DNA from: Symbiodinium natans
Taxonomy: Eukaryota > Sar > Dinophyceae > Suessiales > Symbiodiniaceae
Reading direction: 5' to 3'
Assembly: GCA_905221605.1 (NCBI GenBank)
Contig: CAJNDS010002526.1
Location: 173,591-237,590 of the forward strand
DNA: 64,000 nt
How positions within the stretch are numbered: the first letter of the stretch is position 1; every line of letters begins with the position of its first letter. The notes under the pieces were generated by a model. The model searched no databases and had not been told where the DNA came from. It saw nothing but the letters and a program-made list of their open reading frames with translations. A program made the position numbers and the translations under genes. Positions 34,813 through 41,298 of the stretch are shown here, piece by piece.

Positions 34813-36547
34813 ATGGCGAAAGCAACGGCAGCCAAGACGAAGCCGGCAGCCAAGAAGCCAGTCAAGCAGCAGCTGAAGAGCCCGAAAAAGGCAAGGAACA
34901 CTTCGGCATCAGTGAACAAGGGCCAGATCAGTGGTTTCCTGACTGGCATCAAGTACAAGGCCAACAACCCCAAGGATCCCCAGACCAGCAGTGCCCAGCA
35001 GCTCTTGGAGGCCCAGTGGTGTTGCACGATCGATGTATATACATGTGTGTATGTATACTTAATATACACATATATACTATCTGCATATATATTATTATTA
35101 TATATATATAATAACATATATAATATTTATAATACATATATATATATATAGATACTTTTGTATATATATATATACACACACTTAAATTGTGTATATATAT
35201 ATATATATATTATGAATGAAAAGATATGGATGTACATATATATATATATACATGATTATATAGAAATAATACAAATATATATGTCGTATATATATATATA
35301 TATCTATATCTATATATATATATATAGAATTATATGCATGCATGTATTTATATATATAATATAAATCGATATATATATATATATCGATATATATCGATCG
35401 ATACTATATATAGTATGATCTATTATAAACTTAAGTATATATGCATGTATATATATAGATCGATATACTAGTACGTATACATCTATATATATATATATAT
35501 AATATATTATTAATATACATAATGATTAATATACTGATCATGGACTTAATTAATTTTTATAAAATACGAATATATATATATATATATCTATATATCCATA
35601 TATAGATCGAAATAATATATATATATATATATATATATATTATTTATTTATTTAGATTATAATTGATCGACTTTTAATAACCCATGCATAGTAATAACAG
35701 TCCTGGTGAGGCCTATCACAGCCAGGATTCTGACGGCAAGCACAAGCTCATTGCGCGCTACATGGACGAAGGTGGCATCAAGAACCTCGCCTGGGTCGCC
35801 TCGTACCTCGAGAGCAGCGAGCAGCAGGAGCAGGAGCTCTGCGAAAACAAGAAAGGTTTCATGACCAGAGATGAGATCCTCGGGCTCAATGGCTTCGTGG
35901 TGAATGGAAATCTACCAGAAAAGCGAGCAGAGCCCGTGCTGCAGGCCCTTCTCAAGAAGTGCTGGGAAGCCAACGGCTTGGCTGATGCTGCAGCGAAGGA
36001 TCCTTGTGAATTGATCCAGAAAGATGCTGATGTCCCTGAGCTTACAATGTACTACTATGTGAAGACACAGCAACGGGACACAAATGCCACAGTGAAAAGC
36101 AGCAAGCTTGAACAGCATGCTTCCCTGAAGCAGTCTGGCCTTAAGGCAGTGCTGGACAAGGCCACGGGATCCTGCGATGTGAAGATCGAATTCCCCGAGA
36201 GGATTGATGGCAAGAACCAGGGCAGGGTCCTGAAGTCGGGCAAGGAGAAGATGGAAAAGGAAATTGGCCAGCTGAAGGATGCACTGTGCCTGGGCAAGAC
36301 CCTCAACAAGCCCGAGATGGAGGGCCTCTTGAAGGAGGGGGAGAAGCATCAGATGCAGGCTCAGGAGTTCGTGGAGCAGAAGGCCCGGAAGCAGCTGTCT
36401 GTGCTGGCCAGCCTGGAGAAGAACCCCGATGCCACCGCTGAGCAGTGGCTAGAGCACACGGAGGATATGAAGGCCACCTGTGCCAAGGCTCAGGTTCACT
36501 GCGATGGGCTGAAGGCCTTTCGTGCTCGCCTGAATGTTTGCCTGTAG
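34813..36547 (+). CDS. Accessory protein 3 of the DNA transposon, two exons with a GC-AG intron
   Basis: Exon 1 is 34813-35010 (start GCCATGG). Exon 2 is 35711-36547. Joining them gives about 344 residues with no frame change. The N-terminus is strongly basic ([20 protein letters not shown]), like a nuclear-localisation or DNA-binding tail. It continues into SSAQQLLE at the exon end and [16 protein letters not shown] after the junction, a helical motif I recognise from abundant dinoflagellate mobile-element proteins. Further on are [13 protein letters not shown] and a long Lys/Glu-rich helical or coiled-coil region (residues about 200-320). No catalytic motif is visible. It sits directly upstream of the transposase on the same strand and may act with it. 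The function is unknown. Confidence 0.65.
35011..35710 (+). other. Inferred 700-bp GC-AG intron filled with TA repeats
   Basis: The donor is TTGGAG|GCCCAG and the acceptor is GGTGAG|GCCTAT. The hexamer GAGGCC is repeated at both junctions, a pattern seen in many dinoflagellate introns. From about 35034 to 35680 the intron is almost entirely TA-rich microsatellite with TGCATGCA and GATCGATC words. Confidence 0.65.
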
Positions 36548-36801
36548 GTATAGATCTCCAAGCACCGTTTGTTTTGGGCCGGCTTCAGTTTTGACTCATG
36601 CAGCACGGGGCCCATGTAGATCGACCATAAGCGACAGCAAATTAAAAGGATCGAGGCCCTTGCAGCTGCATGTTACTGCATGCATGACATATCGCCGACT
36701 GCATGTTATATTGCCTGCCTGCCACTGCGATCCAGTACATGCATTATATAGATTGGACTGCTACTTTAAAATCCTTTTGCAGTCGAGATAGCTAGCAATG
36801 G
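36548..36801. other. Spacer before the transposase gene
   Basis: TGCATGCA- and GATC-rich, with no gene. The transposase ATG follows at 36802. Confidence 0.4.
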
Positions 36802-38565
36802 ATGTTGTCCAAATCAGCCAGAGCTGCTTCCAAGAAGCGACGGGGAGAGAGGAACCTCAGGTCCAACATCTCAGATCTCTTCCTCAGTGGCTCGATATCA
36901 GCTGCCAGGGCTAGGGGCATCTTCCAGGATGCTGCAGATGCCCAGGCCAGGCATGTTAACGACCTGGTTGTCTCGGAGGACAAAAACATCCATCGCAACC
37001 TTCTCAGGAAGCTGGTACGAGGTTCTGCCTGGCCGAAACCCTATATTGCAGACATAACAATGTACGACCCCCACACTCACAATGTCTGCAAAAAACCCAT
37101 TGCAGTTTATCTCCCTCATGAGATCCACTGGTGCTTGCTGAGATGGAACGGAAGCCCCGAGGCCCGACAGCGATTGCTGGATTGGCAGAGTTTGAGGCGG
37201 GATGTTCGTGAGAGGGTTGCCTCCTCAGTGGAGGCCTTAACTCTCGATCCAGAGGCTTTGGTGGCCTGGGGGCTTTGGTGTGACGGTGTTCCTGTCAGAT
37301 ATGACCGGAGTGAGAGTTTGGAGTGCTTCAGCCTCAACCCTTTGATCAACGAGACATTTGTGCAAACCTTCAGACTGCCCCTGACATGCATCTACAAGAG
37401 TTTTTGCTGCAAGGATGGCAGGACTGTGGACGATTTGATGGCTATTTTTGCTCACAGTTTTCATTGCATGCGAGAAGGAATCTTTCCAGAGGTGGATTTC
37501 CAGGGGCAACCTTTTAAGTCATCGTGGCGCCGGAAGATGGCTGGGAGGCCTTTGCTGGCACAGGGGATCCTTGCAGAGGTCCGTGGGGACTGGGCGATGT
37601 ACAAGCAGGTGTTTAAGCTCCCAAGCTGGAATGCTGCAGGAAGATGTTGTTTCAAATGCAAATGTTCGCTGCAGGAAATCCGGTCATGCTCGTCTTCAGC
37701 ACCCTGGAGAGATCACCCTTGGTCCTTTTTGGAACTCCAAGAGCACATGCTGGACAAGTCTGGTGCAGTGAGTCCCATCATGGCTGCCCCAGGCATAAGT
37801 TTGGCCACCTTCGAGGTGGACTGGCTCCACTCGTGCGACTTGGGGGTCGCAGCCGATTTTCTGGGCAATTGCTGTTTTCTCGTTTCGAAACACATGCCAG
37901 GCTCCTCGGAGGAGCAGCGAGTGGCCAGCCTCTGGCGAGATATCAAGCAGTGGTACACCGAGAACCAGACGCCCAACCAGTTTAACACCATAACCAAGCT
38001 CATGATCCGAAAGGAAGCCAGGAAGAGCCCCAAACTTAGAGGCAAAGCTGCCGAGATCAGATTCCTGATTCCCTGGTCTGTGGACATCACTGAGCGACTT
38101 TTTTCTGGTTATCCACCCTCCTCGGAGGAGGGCACCTGCCGGCTAGCAGCCAAGCAGATCCAGATCTGCTACTCCCAGTTATCGACCGAAAACTTCGACC
38201 CCAAGGTTTTGGCAGACAGTTGCAAGAGTTTTTTGCTATTGTACACTGCACTGGAAGACCTTTGTTTACTTGAGCATCGCTGGAGATACAAACCCAAATT
38301 TCATTTGTGGCAACACATGTGTGAAAGCACCCAGTCTGCTCCGAGTCTGTATTGGACGTATGATGATGAGGACTGGGGCGGGAGCCTGGGGAGGATGTCT
38401 GTGCGAAGAGGAGGCAAGCATGTGGCTTTGGGCTTGTCGAAGACAGTGCTCACAAAGTTTGCTGCGCAGAACAAGGTACCTTCGCTGGCAGACCTGGCCT
38501 TGCGAGAGAAAACAACAGCACCCTTTTGCGAGCATTTTGCATGTTGCTTGTGCAAGGGTGCATGA
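36802..38565 (+). CDS. DDE-type transposase-like protein of the DNA transposon
   Basis: An intact 587-residue frame starts ATGTTGTCCAAA. The basic N-terminus (SKKRRGERNLR) is followed by NISDLFLSGSISAARARGIF and a block (RNLLRKLVRG, WPKPYIADI, YLPHEI) that I recognise from abundant transposase-like proteins of dinoflagellate genomes. Candidate catalytic acids are Asp161 in LWCDGVPVRYD, Asp263 in VRGDWAMYKQVF, and Asp340 with His343 in FEVDWLHSCDLGV. Glu523 in YDDEDWGGSLGR is a further candidate. Cysteines 282-288 (RCCFKCKC) could bind zinc. The pattern of an Asp, a D..H...LG motif and a late Glu resembles eukaryotic DDE transposases of the CMC/KDZ type, but I cannot fix the superfamily. It would cut at the 24-bp TIRs. 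The Ser-Ser-Glu-Glu pairs at residues 368-371 and 440-443 are encoded by the palindromic core. Confidence 0.72.
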   Translation: MLSKSARAASKKRRGERNLRSNISDLFLSGSISAARARGIFQDAADAQARHVNDLVVSEDKNIHRNLLRKLVRGSAWPKPYIADITMYDPHTHNVCKKPIAVYLPHEIHWCLLRWNGSPEARQRLLDWQSLRRDVRERVASSVEALTLDPEALVAWGLWCDGVPVRYDRSESLECFSLNPLINETFVQTFRLPLTCIYKSFCCKDGRTVDDLMAIFAHSFHCMREGIFPEVDFQGQPFKSSWRRKMAGRPLLAQGILAEVRGDWAMYKQVFKLPSWNAAGRCCFKCKCSLQEIRSCSSSAPWRDHPWSFLELQEHMLDKSGAVSPIMAAPGISLATFEVDWLHSCDLGVAADFLGNCCFLVSKHMPGSSEEQRVASLWRDIKQWYTENQTPNQFNTITKLMIRKEARKSPKLRGKAAEIRFLIPWSVDITERLFSGYPPSSEEGTCRLAAKQIQICYSQLSTENFDPKVLADSCKSFLLLYTALEDLCLLEHRWRYKPKFHLWQHMCESTQSAPSLYWTYDDEDWGGSLGRMSVRRGGKHVALGLSKTVLTKFAAQNKVPSLADLALREKTTAPFCEHFACCLCKGA

Positions 38566-38687
38566 GCAAAATAAATAACTATATATATATATATATACGA
38601 TCTTTGTGCATGGTCGAGCATTGTGGCTTGCGTTTTTTTTTGCTGAGTCCGGCCCCCTCTCCCTCGATCACCTGACTCAGCACCATC

Positions 38688-38876
38688 ATGGACGAGTCCC
38701 CTTCAAAGAAGCGACGAGTTGGCTCCCGTGATGAAGTTCGATCCACCGCCGGGGGTGGCGAGACTGAACTTAATGCAGAGCAAGGTGCCCAGCTAAGCCA
38801 CTTTCGGTGGGCCTGGTGCTGGGTGAATTCTCATGGAACCTGGTGGTGGCAGTGGTTCAAAAGGAGGAGTGACTAG
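38688..38876 (+). CDS. Small ORF with a basic N-terminus
   Basis: Sixty-two codons start at CATCATGGACG. The product begins MDESPSKKRRVG, a good nuclear-localisation signal, and ends in a Trp-rich segment (FRWAWCWVNSHGTWWWQW). It could be a whole small protein or the first exon of a larger one. Its opening resembles that of the ORF at 39144 (MDRSPEKKKEM). No domain is recognised. Confidence 0.35.
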   Translation: MDESPSKKRRVGSRDEVRSTAGGGETELNAEQGAQLSHFRWAWCWVNSHGTWWWQWFKRRSD

Positions 38877-39143
38877 TCGCATGAGCCCGCGAGCCGTGCC
38901 CTAGGATCGACAGTTAATTCGGTCATCTTTCTGCCCTGGGCAGACGACTTCTCGGATAATTGCTTGCATGCAGCCAGAGGACAAAAAAAACCACTGCACC
39001 TGCAAGATTCAGCATGATCCATGGGGCTGCAGCAGCATTTGCGATCGAGCTTATAATTTCTTCTCATGTGTTCCTCAGAGTGCCTGACAGAGTTTTGGCT
39101 CGAATCATAGAATATTTATTTTTGTTTTAGATCACCTCATACC

Positions 39144-39374
39144 ATGGATCGGAGCCCCGAAAAGAAGAAGGAGATGGAAAAGTTGATCTTGGAGCTCTCG
39201 AAGCTGTGGGGCGAAAGATTCGAGGTTACACGTGCCCGAGTCGAGTTGCTCGAGGGAGGAAGCATGTGCCTTCATTGTGTTTGCTTCCACATCAAGGGCT
39301 TTCTGAGCGAGAACGATTTCAGAGCCTACGATTTGGTTTGGCCAGAAAGGTTCTGGTGCAAATGCATTGGGTAA
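39144..39374 (+). CDS. Small ORF, possible exon
   Basis: Seventy-six codons start at ACCATGGATC, 13 bases after a TTTTGTTTTAG sequence that resembles a splice acceptor. The product starts with a charged helix (MDRSPEKKKEMEKLIL) and then has a Cys/His/Trp-containing part (MCLHCVCFHIKG, ERFWCKC). The stop TAA overlaps GGGTAAGG, which resembles a GT splice donor, so the frame may be one exon of a longer gene. Confidence 0.3.
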   Translation: MDRSPEKKKEMEKLILELSKLWGERFEVTRARVELLEGGSMCLHCVCFHIKGFLSENDFRAYDLVWPERFWCKCIG

Positions 39375-39467
39375 GGCTGGCAGAAGTCCAGCTCTATAGA
39401 GATCGATACATGGCCCCTTCGAAGGAAAAGGGCCCAGCATCAGGTAAGATTCGCAGGGTGCATGTGC

Positions 39468-39912
39468 TGTGTGCAAGTTGTGTTGTGTGCAAATTTATAA
39501 GTGTGCTAGGTGTGTTGTGTGTGCATGAAGTGCACGTGTTGTGTGTTAAGTGTGTTAAGTGTGATATGTGTGTTAAGTGCATGCGCGTGTTGTGTGTTTC
39601 AGTGCATGCATGTGTTGTGTGCTAGGTGCTGTGTGTTGTGTGTTGTGTGTTGTGTGTTAACTGTGTGTTGTGTGTTGTGTGTTGTGTCTTGTGCACGTGT
39701 TGTGTGTTGTGTGTGTTGTGTGTGTTGTGTGTGTTGTGTGTGTTGTGTGTGTGTTGTGTGTGTTGTGTGTTGTGTGTTGTGTGTTGTGTGTTGTGTGTTG
39801 TGTGTTGTGTGTTGTGTGTTGTGTGTTGTGTGTTGTGTGTTGTGTGTTGTGTGTTGTGCATGTGTTGTGTGTTGTGTGTTGTGAGTTGTGTGTTGTGGTG
39901 TTGTGTGTTGTG

Positions 39913-39940
<28 letters not shown>
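39468..39940. repeat. TGTGTTG / GTGTGTTG microsatellite
   Basis: Decayed TGTGTTG units tighten into pure TGTGTTG from about 39625 and end in (GT)n at about 39915-39938. Cys/Val/Leu pseudo-proteins in several frames are artefacts. Confidence 0.88.
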
Positions 39941-39943
<3 letters not shown>

Positions 39944-40066
39944 CGCACATATGGGGGTGGGGCCCCAAATTTAATCCATAATTTCGGACATGGTTTTTGG
40001 AAATTCTTTTTTAAAATTCTTTTCTAATTAAGCAAGAATTTTCCTTAAAATTCATCGTTAAATTAA

Positions 40067-40090
40067 TTAAGCAAGAATGGAAGCTCTGGG
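40067..40090 (-). repeat. Right terminal inverted repeat
   Basis: The exact reverse complement of 29109-29132. A related TTAAGCAAGAAT word lies just inside, at about 40029-40039. Retroelement coding resumes immediately outside. Confidence 0.92.
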
Positions 40091-40871
40091 AAGGCTGCCC
40101 TGAAGCCCATTTACGCCAGGTCGGCGGACGCTGCGGCGGCCTCCGACGACAGACTGTCACTGGGCCTTCGAGCCGCGCTGATGGCGCTCAGGGGCATCCT
40201 CCGGCGAGTGCAGCCGAGGTTCGTCCCCTTCCAGCCGTCCACCTCCCGACGAGCCGTCCTCTACGCCGACGCGTTCTTCCAGGTGCACAAAGCGGGATTC
40301 GTGCCACGGTCTGCCATGGTCTGCCCAGGCGCGCCCGGCGGACCGGTGGACCAATGGTTGGGGCTTCGTGCTGATCATCGACGACGACGTCTTCTACAGC
40401 AGGGGCGTCGTCCCGGCGTGGTTCCTCCGGCGCTTCGCGTCGAGGAAGGCGTTCATATACGTCCTGGAGATCGTCGCCCAACTCCTGCCGCTGCTGGCGT
40501 TCGGCGACCGTCTTCCGAGCTTTTGGACGGCGTACATAGATAACGCCGCTGGACAGTGGGCGCTCCTCAAAGGGTATGGAAAGGACGACGCCGTCAACGG
40601 CGTCCTCTCCGCCTTCTGGGCCTCTGCGGCGCGCCATTGCTGGTTCCCCGAGTTCGTCCGCGTTCCGTCGAAGGCCAATATCTCCGACGCGGTGTCCAGA
40701 GACGATCTCCGCCAGGCCACGGCGGAGGGCTGGTCCTGGCTGGACCTTCCCGTCGACGACATCCTGAACATTCTCCTGCGCGCCGCCGACGACCTCGAGT
40801 TCGCCACCGACGAAGCGGCCTCGGCGCTCGCATCGTTGTCCTCTGAGTGGAGTTTCGGTGCCGGCGCGTAG
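40091..40871 (+). pseudogene. RNase H of the retroelement (continuation of RT), one frameshift
   Basis: Coding resumes as KAALKPIYARSAD in frame 2 and moves to frame 3 near 40350. It ends at TAG 40869-40871, ten bases before B1. All four RNase H acids are visible: Asp in YADAFF (40268-40270), Glu in VLEIVAQ (40467-40469), Asp in YIDNAAGQ (40539-40541), and Asp in NISDAVSR (40686-40688). The last motif, VPSKANISDAVSRDDLR, is typical of DIRS-order RNase H. The domain would remove the RNA template during reverse transcription. It is the 3' part of the methyltransferase-RT-RNase H polyprotein and was split off by the DNA transposon. Confidence 0.8.
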
Positions 40872-40880
40872 CGGGAAAGG

Positions 40881-41032
40881 GGGTGCGCCGGGCGGGTGCA
40901 GAATGCGCCCCCCCCGCGCCGTCCCCCGGTTTTCGGCGGACTGGACTGCCTTCGCGCACGTCGCGCTTTGTCGCAAAACGACGCATGTCCGTCCTGCCTT
41001 CATTTTGGGTTTAGTTAGGAGCGGCGCTTGTC
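40881..41032 (+). repeat. B1, internal copy of the right split repeat
   Basis: This 152-bp sequence runs from GGGTGCGCCGGGCGG to GCGGCGCTTGTC. It matches B2 with two substitutions and is directly followed by A2. Confidence 0.9.
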
Positions 41033-41042
41033 GTGTAGCGCC
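41023..41042. promoter_or_regulatory. Candidate recombinase site at the B1/A2 junction
   Basis: GGCGCT and AGCGCC are perfect 6-bp inverted arms around the 8-bp centre TGTCGTGT. The B1/A2 boundary (41032/41033) falls in the middle of the centre. In Ngaro-type models this internal junction preserves the junction of the circular intermediate used by the tyrosine recombinase. At the outer ends each half is seen once: GGCGCTTGTC at the end of B2, and GTGTAGCACC at the start of A1. Confidence 0.6.
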
Positions 41043-41112
41043 ATTTATGTGCGTTAGGACAAGCAGGCGACGAACGACGCAGCCGTTCGTCGCAAGCCGC
41101 CCATTTTCAGCT
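41033..41112 (+). repeat. A2, internal copy of the left split repeat
   Basis: This 80-bp sequence matches A1 with one difference and includes the same 10-bp hairpin. A 34-bp spacer (41113-41146) separates it from B2. Confidence 0.9.
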
Positions 41113-41146
41113 CCCACCCTCTTCCACCCTGGCGCCAGCCGCCCCC

Positions 41147-41298
41147 GGGTACGCCGGGCGGGTGCAGAATGCGCCCCCCCCGCGCCGTGCCCCGGTTTTC
41201 GGCGGACTGGACTGCCTTCGCGCACGTCGCGCTTTGTCGCAAAACGACGCATGTCCGTCCTGCCTTCATTTTGGGTTTAGTTAGGAGCGGCGCTTGTC
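41147..41298 (+). repeat. B2, right end of the retroelement
   Basis: This 152-bp sequence matches B1 with two differences. Similarity stops after GGCGCTTGTC at 41298. The flank TTGACAGATTC is taken as host DNA. Confidence 0.9.

Larger units (their letters stand above)
29109..40090. mobile_element. 10,982-bp DNA transposon with 24-bp perfect TIRs, nested in the retroelement
   Basis: The two ends are perfect 24-bp inverted repeats (CCCAGAGCTTCC... at 29109 and ...GGAAGCTCTGGG ending at 40090). The left flank CTTGGGAA and right flank AAGGCTGCC rejoin to give an in-frame RT-RNase H junction (Leu-Gly-Lys-Ala-Ala). Flanks allow a 2-bp AA duplication with full-length TIRs, or a 5-bp GGGAA duplication if the outer CCC/GGG is not part of both ends. 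The element carries a transposase-like gene at 36802-38565 and at least three accessory genes. It is much more AT-rich than its host, holds long TA tracts and telomere-like blocks, and is rich in TGCATGCA and GATCGATC words. Whether it is autonomous is not shown, but the transposase frame is intact. Confidence 0.88.
23639..41298 (+). mobile_element. Tyrosine-recombinase retrotransposon (DIRS order, Ngaro/PAT-type split direct repeats), interrupted
   Basis: The element has the order A1 - genes - B1 A2 - B2. A1 (23639-23718) matches A2 (41033-41112) at 79 of 80 bases. B1 (40881-41032) matches B2 (41147-41298) at 150 of 152 by eye. Split direct repeats of this kind define the Ngaro/PAT branch of tyrosine-recombinase retrotransposons. 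Inside, in order on the plus strand, are a gag-like gene with a Cys/His-rich tail, a tyrosine recombinase, a C5-methyltransferase remnant, RT with YVDD, and RNase H. Without the 10,982-bp insertion at 29109-40090 the element would be about 6.7 kb, a normal size for the group. Several frameshifts mean this copy cannot make intact proteins as assembled. Coding is very GC-rich at third positions, unlike the inserted transposon. Confidence 0.88.

Noticed and set aside
29109-40090. LTR retrotransposon as the identity of the insertion
   Set aside because: The ends are inverted, not direct, repeats. No RT, protease or integrase is seen inside, and a transposase-like gene is present.
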